This document shows, one piece after another, positions 45,277 through 54,734 of a stretch of DNA of 64,000 bases (positions are counted from its first letter, which is position 1; every line of letters begins with the position of its first letter). The notes below the pieces were generated by a model, which did no database searches, was not told where the DNA came from, and saw only the letters and a program-made list of their open reading frames with translations. The stretch is from the NCBI RefSeq assembly GCF_040564635.1, contig NZ_CP159837.1:5691001-5755000 (forward strand), in the 5' to 3' direction. The position numbers were made by a program, and so were the translations under genes. Origin of the DNA: Planktothricoides raciborskii GIHE-MW2 (GTDB taxonomy: Bacteria; Cyanobacteriota; Cyanobacteriia; Cyanobacteriales; Laspinemataceae).

Positions 45277-47163
45277 TCAGGGATCGAAATCATGGGATTT
45301 CCCATCGGCGATCGCGATATCCGCCGCTGTGACGACGCGATCGCGCCCTAGCCTTTTCGCCTCATACAAAGCCGCATCTGCTGCCGCCACTAAATCCGGG
45401 AGGGTCTGGCCATGTTCCGGGAAGCAAGCCACCCCAAAAGAGCCGGAAATTGATCCCAGAGATTGGCCTTTATCCTCTAACCGGAGCAACTTCACCCCTG
45501 ACCGGAGTGTTTCGGCTTTGGCTTGAGTCACTTCCAAGTCAGCATTTGGTAATACCACCAGAAATTCTTCACCCCCGTAGCGACAAGCCAGATCCCCATT
45601 GCCAATCGATCGGATTAATAATTGGCCGATCACCTGCAAAACGATATCCCCAGCCTGATGTCCGAAAGTATCATTAAAGCGTTTAAAATAGTCCACATCC
45701 AAGATAATTATCCCCATCGATTGTTGTTGTGCTGCCGCTCGCTGGATTTGTTGTTCCACAGATTCTTGGAGATAACGCCGATTAAACAATCCGGTCAGGG
45801 GGTCGCGAATACTTTGATTCTTTAACGTTTCTCGCACGGTTAAGTTGATCAAAGCTAACCCAATATGTTCGGCCACGGTCATGGCTAATTCTTGTTTTTC
45901 CTGAGTGATTTGCTCTAATTCAGGCCAACTCAAATATAATAAGCCGATGGTTTGTCCTTGCACGAGCATGGGAATACAGCAAGATGAATCCCTTGATGAA
46001 TCTAGGCCGATATTTTGCCGAAATGAGCATAGTTGATGATCACAAATAAAATAGCGTTGTCCTGATGTCCATGCCGGACAATTAGATATCAAGAAGTTTT
46101 GCCAGTTGCTCGCAGGTAAGTCACCCCAAGTCGTCACCAGTTTCGGCTCTGATTGATCGTCGAGCGTTGTCAATATTGCCCCAATGCTTTCGGGAAATAT
46201 TGGCGGCACCATTGCCGCGATCGCTCTTTCTGCTTCCTCTAAAGTAAAACACCCTTGAAGTTGATAGCTCAATTTGCTTAATCGAGTAATATCCTGGTTA
46301 CGCTCTTGTAATTGATGCACTGATTCGGTCAGATTTTCATTAGCTTTTTGCAGTGCCGCTTCCATCCGCAGGCGATCGGTGATATCTCGACCAATGTAAA
46401 TATAATTTTGTAACTCAGCACTCTCGGTGGAAAACATAGAACAAGAAAAAGCCACCACAATTTCCTTGCCATTTTTAGTCCGGCAATTTACCTCTAGATA
46501 TTTCCCACTTTTGTCTTCCCAGGGATAATTAGGATCTAACTCATCGCTTTGTTTACTGATTTTTTTCAAAACTATTTCATCGGTAATAATCAGCGAAATT
46601 TGCTGGCCAATTAGTTCCTCTTGCTCATAACCAAACAACTGCTTCGCCGCCTGATTCAATTGTTTAATTTTACCCGAAAATCTCGTAACAAATAAACTAT
46701 CTGCCATTGAATCAATTAATCGATTAATATAAGCATTTGTTTCCATTATTTTGTTTAAGAATAGGTAGTAATTATTCACCGATTGTACATACTTCTGCTT
46801 GAGGGAAAACTCCCTAGTTACATCTTTGATTATTAAGACAATGAAACCAGGATTTACATTTTCAGCAATTCCGACAATGTTTAAGTTAAAGTAAACAGGT
46901 TTTTTATCGCTTTTTTCTCGTGATATACCTTCGATTTCAAAGCTATGTTGATCGGTATTATTTATCAGATCCAGGCATTTTGCTTCTAGGCCGAATATTT
47001 CGGGAAAATAATTTCTGATATCGTTTCCAATTATAATAACATCCGAAGCATCTGTATATTTATTAACATTATCTGACGCCATAACAATTTTAAAATTTTT
47101 GTCAATTACTACATAAATAATCGATTGTTTTTGCAAAATAACTTGTTCAATTAGAGTTAACAT
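45277..47163 (-). CDS. Diguanylate cyclase with PAS and GAF domains
   Basis: Makes cyclic di-GMP from two GTP. The N-terminal PAS-like region (from ATG 47163) and a second PAS (SMADSLFVTRFSGKIKQLNQ, AAKQLFGYEQEELIGQQISL) precede a GAF domain (PAWTSGQRYFICDHQLCSFR). The GGDEF domain has RDPLTGLFNRRYLQE and RYGGEEFLVVLPN. The five residues before RYGGEEF do not contain the RxxD inhibitory site (GNGDLAC), so feedback inhibition may be absent. A longer reading begins at TTG 47229, inside a 13-bp repeat array, and is less likely. No EAL or HD-GYP domain is present. It is probably cotranscribed with the adenylate cyclase gene. Confidence 0.88.
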   Translation of the reverse strand: MLTLIEQVILQKQSIIYVVIDKNFKIVMASDNVNKYTDASDVIIIGNDIRNYFPEIFGLEAKCLDLINNTDQHSFEIEGISREKSDKKPVYFNLNIVGIAENVNPGFIVLIIKDVTREFSLKQKYVQSVNNYYLFLNKIMETNAYINRLIDSMADSLFVTRFSGKIKQLNQAAKQLFGYEQEELIGQQISLIITDEIVLKKISKQSDELDPNYPWEDKSGKYLEVNCRTKNGKEIVVAFSCSMFSTESAELQNYIYIGRDITDRLRMEAALQKANENLTESVHQLQERNQDITRLSKLSYQLQGCFTLEEAERAIAAMVPPIFPESIGAILTTLDDQSEPKLVTTWGDLPASNWQNFLISNCPAWTSGQRYFICDHQLCSFRQNIGLDSSRDSSCCIPMLVQGQTIGLLYLSWPELEQITQEKQELAMTVAEHIGLALINLTVRETLKNQSIRDPLTGLFNRRYLQESVEQQIQRAAAQQQSMGIIILDVDYFKRFNDTFGHQAGDIVLQVIGQLLIRSIGNGDLACRYGGEEFLVVLPNADLEVTQAKAETLRSGVKLLRLEDKGQSLGSISGSFGVACFPEHGQTLPDLVAAADAALYEAKRLGRDRVVTAADIAIADGKSHDFDP

Positions 47164-47224
47164 AATCAAAATAGATCCATTATCTTGTGTAAATAATTTA
47201 TCATTGATCAATACTTGGTGATTT

Positions 47225-47287
47225 AGCAAGTAATTTTAGCAAGTAATTTTAGCAAGTAATTTTAGCAAGTAATTTTAGCAAATAATT
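47225..47287. repeat. 13-bp tandem array upstream of the diguanylate cyclase
   Basis: Four AGCAAGTAATTTT units are followed by a partial one (AGCAAATAATT). The array lies just before the cyclase start on the minus strand. The remaining 47288-47643 is AT-rich. A poor run of codons near 47310-47410 (DEVELIDGQL) contains stops and is not called. Confidence 0.85.
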
Positions 47288-47643
47288 ATTAATGGTAAAT
47301 AAATGTGATGAAGTTGAGTTGATTGACGGGCAATTGTGAGGGATTTTCAATGAAGTTATTGCCGATATTTTGCCTCAACAATAGCCACTAGAGGATGATT
47401 TATATTACTTATAAAGTATTGTTTATTGGTAATATAGCCTTTTGAATAACGAATAAGTAATAACGAATAGCAAATAAATAGATGGTAAACGGTCAGATTA
47501 AATTGTAACTTGAGGCGATCGCCTCTTAAAATCTCTGTTTAAAATCTACTTGTCAAGGACTTCCGGATAAATAGTGCCGTCCCAAGTTCAATAGTGGTGT
47601 GACAAAATTAGGCAACATTAGCCAAAACAAGGAGTGATGAAAG

Positions 47644-48861
47644 ATGTTAAGCCCCGATCCAACCCCCAGAGTGCCATCAAGGAGTGAGAGCAAGAATTCG
47701 GTGGACTGGTTGCGTCAACGTGCTTGGGTAGAAGTTGACCTGAATGCTTTAAGCCATAATGTCCGAGAGATTAAACGGCTGATTTCATCGGAGACGGATT
47801 TGATGGCAGTGGTGAAAGCAGACGCTTATGGTCATGGGGCGGTCAGCGTTGCCCAAACGGTACTGAAAACGGGGGCAAGTTGGCTGGGGGTGGCGACTAT
47901 TCCCGAAGGAATTGAACTGCGGCAAGCGGGAATTACCGCCCCGATCGTGGTTTTGGGTGCCACCTATACCCCAGAGCAAATCTGCGCGATCGCCCAATGG
48001 CAGCTACAACCAACAGTTTGCACGCCCCAGCAAGCCCTGGTATTTTCTGAGATTTTGAGCGATACCGATTGGGTCGTGCCGGTACATATTAAATTAGACA
48101 CGGGAATGTCCCGACTAGGGGCACCCTGGCAGCAAGCGGCAGAGTTTGTCAAACTGATCCAGGGTTTGCCCAATCTCACCATTGCCAGCATCTATTCCCA
48201 TTTAGCCACGGCCGATAGCCTAGATCAAACGGTGATGCGGCAACAACAAGCCCGATTTCAACAAGCCATTCGCACTATTGCTCAGATCCAGCCTAAAATG
48301 CCCCGCCTGCATTTTGCCAACTCAGCGGCGACATTAACAGATCCAGGATTACATTACGATATGGTGCGAGTGGGTTTGGGACTTTATGGATTATATCCGG
48401 CGCCCCATTTGCGCCATACTTGCAATTTGAAACCCCTGATGCAAATCAAAGCCCGTGTCACCCAGGTAAAAACCATTGAAGCGGGGACTGGGGTCAGTTA
48501 CGGTTATAGGTTTATTGCCGATCGCCCCTTACGCATTGCGGTGATTGGTATTGGCTATGCGGACGGTGTGCCCCGTCTGCTTTCCAATAAAATGCAGGTG
48601 TTAATCCGAGGTCAGCAGGTGCGCCAGTTGGGAGCCATTACAATGGATCAGATGATGATTGATGTCAGTAGCGTTCCCAATGTACAAGCGGGAGAAGTTG
48701 TCACCCTGTTGGGCAGTGACGGAGATTATGAAATTACTGCCGATGACTGGGCAAACGCGATCGGTACGATTTCTTGGGAAATTCTCTGTGGTTTTAAACA
48801 TCGACTGCCTAGAGTCACCGTGGATCAGCTAGAACCCCTGGAAAAAGTAGCGCGATCGTGA
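47644..48861 (+). CDS. alr: Alanine racemase
   Basis: 405 residues; interconverts L- and D-alanine with pyridoxal phosphate for peptidoglycan synthesis. The PLP lysine is Lys58 in MAVVKADAYGHG. The TIM-barrel continues with TPEQICAIAQWQLQPTVCTP and SIYSHLATADSLDQ. The C-terminal domain carries TGVSYGYRFIADRPLRIAVI (catalytic Tyr region) and GAITMDQMMIDVS. AAGGAG lies 9 bases before the ATG. The start is supported by the conserved RAWVEVDLNALSHNVREIKR at about 26-45. No neighbour shares its pathway except the carboxypeptidase at 12.4 kb. Confidence 0.95.
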   Translation: MLSPDPTPRVPSRSESKNSVDWLRQRAWVEVDLNALSHNVREIKRLISSETDLMAVVKADAYGHGAVSVAQTVLKTGASWLGVATIPEGIELRQAGITAPIVVLGATYTPEQICAIAQWQLQPTVCTPQQALVFSEILSDTDWVVPVHIKLDTGMSRLGAPWQQAAEFVKLIQGLPNLTIASIYSHLATADSLDQTVMRQQQARFQQAIRTIAQIQPKMPRLHFANSAATLTDPGLHYDMVRVGLGLYGLYPAPHLRHTCNLKPLMQIKARVTQVKTIEAGTGVSYGYRFIADRPLRIAVIGIGYADGVPRLLSNKMQVLIRGQQVRQLGAITMDQMMIDVSSVPNVQAGEVVTLLGSDGDYEITADDWANAIGTISWEILCGFKHRLPRVTVDQLEPLEKVARS

Positions 48862-48998
48862 CAGCTATATATAGGAGCGATTCGCGATCGCCCCTACCCG
48901 TTGCGGGCGCAAGCGGGCGCAAGCATTGTGCCCCTACCATTCCCTATTTTTACAGGGGTTTTCAGATTACTAAACCACGATCGGGCCTGCGCCCAAGG

Positions 48999-49101
48999 GT
49001 AGGGGCGTCCTTGCGGAGCATAATCCGTCAGGCTATATGGCCATTCGCCCGTACAGTTAATATTCTAAGCATCGTAGGGGCGAATGGCCATTCGCCCCTA
49101 C
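48999..49101. repeat. 56-bp repeat copy 3 and a 28-bp perfect palindrome
   Basis: 48999-49054 is a near-copy of 35676-35731. At 49074-49101, GTAGGGGCGAATGG and CCATTCGCCCCTAC form a perfect 28-bp palindrome without a loop. The frame extending the next gene upstream (MAIRPYTAGM) is encoded by this palindrome and is therefore not trusted. The rest of 48862-49161 contains only similar repeat fragments. Confidence 0.85.
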
Positions 49102-49161
49102 ACTGCCGGAATGCGCGGGCCGCTACAAATTATTGTGGTTTATTTAATAGAAAATTGCTGT

Positions 49162-49998
49162 ATGATGCTTCACACTCTATTAATCGTTTTAATCTCCGAT
49201 CAGGTATTAACGCAAATTTGGCTATTGCTGCCAAAACTTTTGGTGGCGATCGCTATTTTAGTGTTGACTCGGTTTGCCATTCGTTTGGTTAGTCGAGTGA
49301 TGACTAAAACCCTCAGCCGAACCGAGGCAACCTTACGCAAATTCTTAATTCAAGCGGCGGAAACTTCTACTTTAATTATTGGCGTAATTGCCGCTTTGAA
49401 TGCGTTAGGAATTCAATCCACTTCTCTGGTGGCAGTTTTGGGGGCTGCTGGTTTAGCCATTGGGTTAGCATGGCGGGATACATTGTCTCATTTTGCTGCT
49501 GGGGTGATGTTGATTACTTTGCGTCCTTTTGAAGTTGGTGATTTGATTGAAGCGGCTGGAGTATCGGGTTTAGTAGATGCCATTGGTATTTTTTCTACTA
49601 CAATTATTACCCCAGATTATATTAAAATTATGGTGCCTAATGCCCAGTTATTTAATGGCACTTTAAAAAATACGACAACTTTAAAAATTCGTCGAGTAGA
49701 TGTCACCGTAGACTTGGGCGAAATCTGCTTAAATGAAGCAAAAAAATATTCTTTAGATACCACAATTTATGAGTTATTACAATTAATCAAAACTCATCCT
49801 TTGGTACTGAAAGAACCAGCCCCTAGCTGTCTGGTGAAGGCGATTTCTCCTAAAAGCACCGTATTATCTTTACGTCCTTGGTGTCAGTCTCAATATTATG
49901 AACAAGTGCGATCGGATGTGCAGAAATTGGTTCAAGAATGGTGGTGGCGATCGGCAAAATCCTGGGAAGCTAATGATATCAAAGCGCCATCAGATTAA
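49162..49998 (+). CDS. MscS-family channel, short form
   Basis: 278 residues from Met at 49162 (a longer frame opens at 49084 inside a repeat palindrome). The layout is three N-terminal TM helices (ILVLTRFAIRLVSRVM; FLIQAAETSTLIIGVIAALN), then the pore helix with ALGIQSTSLVAVLGAAGLAI GLAWRDTLSHFAAG and the beta domain LRPFEVGDLIEAAGVSGLVD. It ends in a soluble C-terminal domain (QKLVQEWWWRSAKS). This is the classical E. coli MscS size. No clear ribosome-binding site is visible. Confidence 0.85.
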   Translation: MMLHTLLIVLISDQVLTQIWLLLPKLLVAIAILVLTRFAIRLVSRVMTKTLSRTEATLRKFLIQAAETSTLIIGVIAALNALGIQSTSLVAVLGAAGLAIGLAWRDTLSHFAAGVMLITLRPFEVGDLIEAAGVSGLVDAIGIFSTTIITPDYIKIMVPNAQLFNGTLKNTTTLKIRRVDVTVDLGEICLNEAKKYSLDTTIYELLQLIKTHPLVLKEPAPSCLVKAISPKSTVLSLRPWCQSQYYEQVRSDVQKLVQEWWWRSAKSWEANDIKAPSD

Positions 49999-50152
49999 GA
50001 TAAAATTACCAAAAATTCAGCATGATCTCGTTCTAATTGGTTTAATTGGTTATAATAGGGATAATTTTTGATCGGGTATGGTTTGTTTGGGGGTAGATAT
50101 AACATTACAAACAAGCAATCAACAATAAACCATAATAAACCATTAAAAACAA

Positions 50153-51223
50153 CTAATAACGAACCGCAATTTTGACCGATAAAGGGAGATGATCTGAACC
50201 GATATTTTTTCCCACAATGCGCTCATAAGTCACCAGAGATTTACTATGTAAGCAATGATCGATGGGAATCATTAAAAACCAAGAAAATCCCGCTAACCAG
50301 GTCGGTTGTAAGCCATATCATTTTTGAGAATTCATTAAATCACTCGATCGCGGCATATGCCGCGGTGCGGAGCACCTTCGCACAAACTGGCGAAATCGAT
50401 CGGACCAAGGCGTACTATTAAAATCCCCAATAATTATCACTTCTCGATTAGCCTTTAACTGCCTTTGACTCCATTGGGCAGCGGCAGAAAACTCTATTTC
50501 TTGATAAGCGGAAGTATCTTGACTTCGGGAACGAATGGTATGTAAACTTAATAAAGAAAGCAATTTATTTCCCAAAAAAGCGCATAATCGATGCAATCAT
50601 CGGTCGGTCGAAACCGTCGGGTAAATGAATAATTTCTGGGTTCATAATTTATACGGAGGTTGAATTATTAGCCACAAACATGGCCACTCCCTGAGTATTT
50701 TTTAAGGGTCGGGAAATCACCAACCGATAATCCGCTAGACTAGCAGAAAGTTCTGTCAACCATTGTGGGGTCACTTCTTGCCACAAGAGAATATCGGCTT
50801 TTTGATTTTTTAAATAGGCGATCGCCTCTGAAAAATTCTGATTATCGCGGTCTAAATTGGCATGAACAATCTGTAAATTTGGATGCGGTAAATTGGGGAT
50901 AGCACTGATATTAACCGATTTAAAATCCTGGGTTAAAGGTGGGAAAAAAATAACGGCAAAATTAATCCCAAATTTATGGCAATCGGGATACACCAAATAA
51001 AAATAACACTTTTGTCAGTAATAGTTTTGCCAGCGATCGCCCCAGCAATCATCGCTAATACCAACAGTAAACAATATTGGGGTCTGGGATGATCCAGCAG
51101 TTCAAACCCCCACCAAATTCGACCAGCAAACTCCAACATTGTGCCTAAAAATGCGGCAAAAACCGCCGAATTTATGGCAAAAATAATCCACTGAACGCTT
51201 TGGGGAAAAAAAATAGTCAGCAT
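50153..51223 (-). pseudogene. Endonuclease/exonuclease/phosphatase-fold membrane protein, decayed
   Basis: Minus-strand pieces read in order: TM segments (NSAVFAAFLGTMLEFAGRIW, LLLVLAMIAGAIAGKTI), then IQIVHANLDRDNQNFSEAIA and ADILLWQEVTPQWL (catalytic Glu), EVIIIGDFNSTPWSDRFRQF (Asp/Asn), YGLQPTWLAGFSWFLMIPID and NIGSDHLPLSVKI (Asp-His). This is a complete EEP-superfamily protein of about 340 residues broken by frame changes near 50950-50990, 50590-50650 and 50340-50370. The last break contains a palindromic GCGGCATATGCCGC with GGTGCGGAGCACC, which looks like a small insertion. The end at 50153-50155 (TAG) is intact. Confidence 0.75.
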
Positions 51224-51341
51224 CTAGGGTTTTCATGGAAAATGTTCAATCGTGCGATCGCGGAGACAAGGGGAAAAATTTTTCAATTACGTTTTTCAAT
51301 TAAGATAGAATAAGACTAAAAATATAACCTAGAGAATCATC

Positions 51342-51794
51342 ATGTCTAATTCAAATCTGACCGGGATTGAGGCTGGAAATTTACGTCGCGTTCACCATAT
51401 TGCTTTTAACGTCCAAGATTTGCAGGTTTCTCGCCATTTTTACGGCCAGATTCTTGGGTTGCGTGAACTCACGGGAGCGGAAATTCCTGCAACCCTGAAA
51501 AAGTTAGTGGAGGAGGGAAAAGTGGCTAATTTTGTCACTCCAGATGGCACCGTCATCGATCTATTTTCTGAACCGGATTTATCTCCAGCAGATCCAGATC
51601 CGAGAAAAGCATTTACTCGGGCAAATCATCTGGCATTTGATATCGATCCAGAGTTATTTGACCAAGCGGTAGCCGTGTTGCGATCGCATCAAGTTCCCAT
51701 TGACCACGGCCCAGTCAGTCGCCCTACAGGAAGAGGCATTTATTTTTACGATCCCGATGGCTTTATGTTAGAAATTCGCTGCGATCGCTCTTAG
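51342..51794 (+). CDS. VOC-family (glyoxalase/dioxygenase-like) protein
   Basis: 150 residues with two VOC beta-alpha-beta modules. The first is NLRRVHHIAFNVQDLQVSRH and FYGQILGLREL. The second is FTRANHLAFDIDPELFDQAV and RGIYFYDPDGFMLEIRCDRS. Metal ligands His and Glu are present in the usual places (VHHIAF; FMLEIR). The substrate is unknown, and neighbours give no hint. The upstream sequence has no strong ribosome-binding site. Confidence 0.85.
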   Translation: MSNSNLTGIEAGNLRRVHHIAFNVQDLQVSRHFYGQILGLRELTGAEIPATLKKLVEEGKVANFVTPDGTVIDLFSEPDLSPADPDPRKAFTRANHLAFDIDPELFDQAVAVLRSHQVPIDHGPVSRPTGRGIYFYDPDGFMLEIRCDRS

Positions 51795-51907
51795 CAAACA
51801 TTCAGATATTGTTGGTTGTTGTTTGTTGTTTGCTGTTGGAGAAATGGGAACAGTTATCAGGGAACGGGGAACGGTTATCAGGGAATATTGCCAGAATGCA
51901 AGAATGC

Positions 51908-51981
51908 CTGTTTCCTGTTCCCTGTTCCCTGTTCCCTGTTCCCTGTTCCCTGTTCCCTGTTCCCTGTTCCCTGTTCCCTGT
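51908..51981. repeat. TTCCCTG heptamer array
   Basis: About ten uninterrupted copies of CTGTTCC-phase units lie downstream of the VOC gene. The three frames all encode FPVPCSL-type low-complexity peptides. At 52004-52024 there are three ATTGATA units. No gene is seen in 51795-52059. Confidence 0.95.
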
Positions 51982-52059
51982 TGTTTGTTGTTTTTCGCTA
52001 GTAATTGATAATTGATAATTGATAACTGGGTTTAATTATCAATTATCAATTTTAAATTA

Positions 52060-52665
52060 TTAATTATCAGCAGAATCAATGCCACCCATGCGATTAAAAG
52101 GGAAAAAACGAATCACTGCTTGACCAATAATATTTTCGCGAGGGACAAAGCCCCAATAGTGGCTATCATAACTATTATTGCGGTTATCTCCTAACACCAA
52201 ATATTGATTTTCCGGCACGACCACTGGGCCGTAATCATAGTTAGGTTGCTCTTGAATATATTGTTCTTGGATCGGTTGATCGTTAACATACACCACGCGG
52301 AGTTTAACTTGTACTTTGTCACCGGGTAAACCAATCACCCGCTTAATAAAAGCATCTTTAAAGTTTTCCTTTTGTAATGCAGGGGTCGGGCTAAAGACAA
52401 TAATATCTCCCCGCTGCGGGTCTTTAAAATGATAACTCAACTTATCAATAATTAGGCGATCGTTGATCTCCAGGGTGGGTAACATTGAACCCGAAGGAAT
52501 ATAACGGGCTTCGGCGACGAAAGTGCGAATCCCTATTGCTAAAATTCCACTCAGTACAATGGTCTTTAGTGATTCAAGCCAGGGGTTTTCTTCGGTGTAC
52601 TTTGGGGCTTGATTAACGGGTAATTGAGATTTAGAATCAGACACGGTTTCCTCGATACGGGTCAT
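52060..52665 (-). CDS. lepB: Signal peptidase I
   Basis: 201-residue membrane serine protease that cleaves signal peptides outside the cytoplasmic membrane. One TM anchor ([20 protein letters not shown], about 32-51) leads to the nucleophile Ser60 in [11 protein letters not shown] and the general base Lys108 in [12 protein letters not shown]. The conserved box [20 protein letters not shown] follows. The size is that of the cyanobacterial single-TM type. It lies alone, facing the pyrC gene. Confidence 0.95.
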   Translation of the reverse strand: MTRIEETVSDSKSQLPVNQAPKYTEENPWLESLKTIVLSGILAIGIRTFVAEARYIPSGSMLPTLEINDRLIIDKLSYHFKDPQRGDIIVFSPTPALQKENFKDAFIKRVIGLPGDKVQVKLRVVYVNDQPIQEQYIQEQPNYDYGPVVVPENQYLVLGDNRNNSYDSHYWGFVPRENIIGQAVIRFFPFNRMGGIDSADN

Positions 52666-53186
52666 GTTGCCTATTTAGATCCAAGATTTAGATAAGTGAA
52701 TAAAATGCTAGGGGCTTTTGGTCAATTCTCTTTTCACTGAAGCCAACAGAAAATCCTCACCTCAAATTTTGACGAGGGCTTTTATCGGTCGGAAAGAAAG
52801 AAGAACCGATCGCCGGTAATAGGTTTTGATGATTGTTTTCTTTGTACAAATGGTTAGTGTCAGTGATGACCAGTGGTTAGGGTAAGTTTGGTGTCAAATC
52901 TGTGACTGGGTAATATGGGGTCTGGTAAGGGGAAATTCCACAAAGCTGCCCTGGTAAGCATATTGAACTGTTTGGATGGGGGAGATAGCGGAATCGCCCC
53001 AGCCGCCGATCTTCAGATTTACCAACGTCTTACTTCTAATTTAAAAGGTTAAAAGAATTTTTGACAACTTTTTTATTTTTTTCAGTTCTATCCCCTGGTG
53101 GCAACCATTCGGCACCGGAAAGTCATATCCTAGTATTGTAAAGCGACTCGTGAGGAAAGGTGGGGGAACCCCGCCTAATTGAAGCC
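52666..53186. other. Gene-free interval between divergent lepB and pyrC
   Basis: No open frame or RNA gene is recognised in 520 bp. GGTCGGAAAGAAAGAAGAACCGATC-like inverted stretches occur near 52785. A TTGACA at about 53060 has no good -10 at the normal distance. Some plus-strand promoter of pyrC should lie here. Confidence 0.4.
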
Positions 53187-54512
53187 ATGTCTGCTGATTC
53201 ATACTTATTAATCCAACAAGCTCGGATCCTCCAAACTGATGGGGAATTTTTACTCGGTGATGTCTTGGTGCGGGGGGGAGCAATTGTCCAAATCGATCGA
53301 GAAATTTCGCCCCCTGAGAGCCACCACTGTGAAATTATCGACGCCACGGGCTTAACTTTGTTGCCTGGAGTCATCGATCCGCAAGTGCATTTCCGGGAAC
53401 CGGGTTTGGAACATAAAGAAGATTTATTTACCGCCACCTGTGCTTGTGCTGCCGGTGGGGTGACTTCTTTTTTGGAAATGCCCAATACTCGGCCAATTAC
53501 CAGCAACCAAGCAGCCCTTGATGATAAGTTAGCGCGAGCAGCCCAGAAATGCTTAGTTAATTATGGCTTTTTTATTGGGGCAACGGGCAAAAACTTAGAG
53601 GATTTACTCACAGCCACCCCCACTCCGGGAATTAAGATTTTTATGGGCTCGATGAAGGGGGATCTTTTGGTAGATACCGATGAATTGCTAGAGCCAATTT
53701 TTGCCAATGGTTCGCGGTTAATTGCCGTCCATGCGGAAGACCAAGAACGGATTAGTCAACGGCGACAGGAATTTGCCGGATGTACCGATCCCGCGATTCA
53801 TTCAACCATTCAAGATAAGCAAGCGGCGTTGTTGGCGACTCAAAGAGCCCTACGATTGTCCAAAAAATATCAGCGACGACTGCATATTTTGCACCTGTCC
53901 ACGGGGGTTGAGGCGAATTTGCTGCGCCAAGATAAACCCAGTTGGGTGACAGCAGAAGTTACACCGCAGCATTTACTCTTAAATACCAGTGCTTATGAAA
54001 CTATTGGCACCTTGGCACAGATGAATCCGCCTTTAAGAGATCCCGAAGATAATGAGATTCTCTGGCAAGCGCTGCTGGATGGGGTGATTGATTTTATTGC
54101 CACGGATCATGCGCCCCATACTTTGGCGGAAAAAGCCGAAGCATATCCCAATAGTCCGTCGGGGATGCCCGGAGTGCAAACCTCTCTGCCGTTGATGTTG
54201 ACCCAAGCAATGCAAGGACGCTGTACCGTAGCACAAGTGGCTCACTGGATGTCCGCCGCCCCCGCGAAAGGCTATGGTATTGCCAATAAAGGCGCGATCG
54301 CTCCTGGGTATGATGCGGATTTGGTGTTAGTGGATTTAAACAGCTATCATCCAGTATTGGCGGAAAATATGCTCACCAAATGTGGTTGGAGTCCCTTTGA
54401 AGGCTGGAATTTAACCGGATGGCCCGTGGTGACAATTGTCGGGGGACAAGTGGTCTATAACCGAGGAAAGATTAACACCGAAGTACGCGGTCAAGCCTTA
54501 CAGGTATGGTAG
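53187..54512 (+). CDS. pyrC: Dihydroorotase, class I type
   Basis: 441 residues from ATG 53187; an in-frame GTG at 53160 preceded by GAGGA is an alternative. It catalyses ring closure of carbamoyl aspartate in pyrimidine synthesis. Motifs are LLPGVIDPQVHFREPGLEHK, GGVTSFLEMPNTRPITSNQA, GIKIFMGSMKGDLLVD, ILHLSTGVE and FIATDHAPHT with the metal His/Asp set. The first metal motif reads Gln-Val-His where the HxH motif has His, a change I associate with a subset of class I enzymes, so activity is not excluded. A 127-bp palindromic element starts right after the stop codon. Confidence 0.88.
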   Translation: MSADSYLLIQQARILQTDGEFLLGDVLVRGGAIVQIDREISPPESHHCEIIDATGLTLLPGVIDPQVHFREPGLEHKEDLFTATCACAAGGVTSFLEMPNTRPITSNQAALDDKLARAAQKCLVNYGFFIGATGKNLEDLLTATPTPGIKIFMGSMKGDLLVDTDELLEPIFANGSRLIAVHAEDQERISQRRQEFAGCTDPAIHSTIQDKQAALLATQRALRLSKKYQRRLHILHLSTGVEANLLRQDKPSWVTAEVTPQHLLLNTSAYETIGTLAQMNPPLRDPEDNEILWQALLDGVIDFIATDHAPHTLAEKAEAYPNSPSGMPGVQTSLPLMLTQAMQGRCTVAQVAHWMSAAPAKGYGIANKGAIAPGYDADLVLVDLNSYHPVLAENMLTKCGWSPFEGWNLTGWPVVTIVGGQVVYNRGKINTEVRGQALQVW

Positions 54513-54639
54513 TACAGCTTGTTCAGAAATAATCCGATCTGCTTTCAAAGTCCCTCTCCCTCCCCCCCTTTCAAAGGGGGGTAGAGGATCCGGATTTAGG
54601 GTGAGGGCAATGTGTTAAGTAAATAATGAACAAGCTGTA
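54513..54639. mobile_element. 127-bp MITE-like element or long hairpin after pyrC
   Basis: TACAGCTTGTTCA (54513-54525) and TGAACAAGCTGTA (54627-54639) are perfect 13-bp inverted repeats. The interior has a CCCCCCCTTTCAAAGGGGGG stem. The element starts directly after the pyrC stop. No clear target duplication is seen, so it may instead be a pyrC terminator. Confidence 0.6.
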
Positions 54640-54734
54640 TCTGACAATCTGATTGACAATCTGTGGTTTATTGTTTAAATGTAAAGTAATATAAAGTTTA
54701 AAGCGAACTAACTCCCTATTCTAAGAATTTCTTT

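Noticed and set aside
47300-47420. Gene remnant reading DEVELIDGQL upstream of alr
   Set aside because: It is broken by stops every 10-15 codons and does not match Uma2 or another family over more than ten residues.
51809-52015. Three overlapping frames with FPVPCSL repeats
   Set aside because: All three frames of the TTCCCTG array are open, which is expected for a 7-bp repeat; there is no evidence of translation.
52666-53159. Structured RNA gene between lepB and pyrC
   Set aside because: No recognisable 6S, RNase P or tmRNA core, and no promoter-terminator pair defining a transcript.
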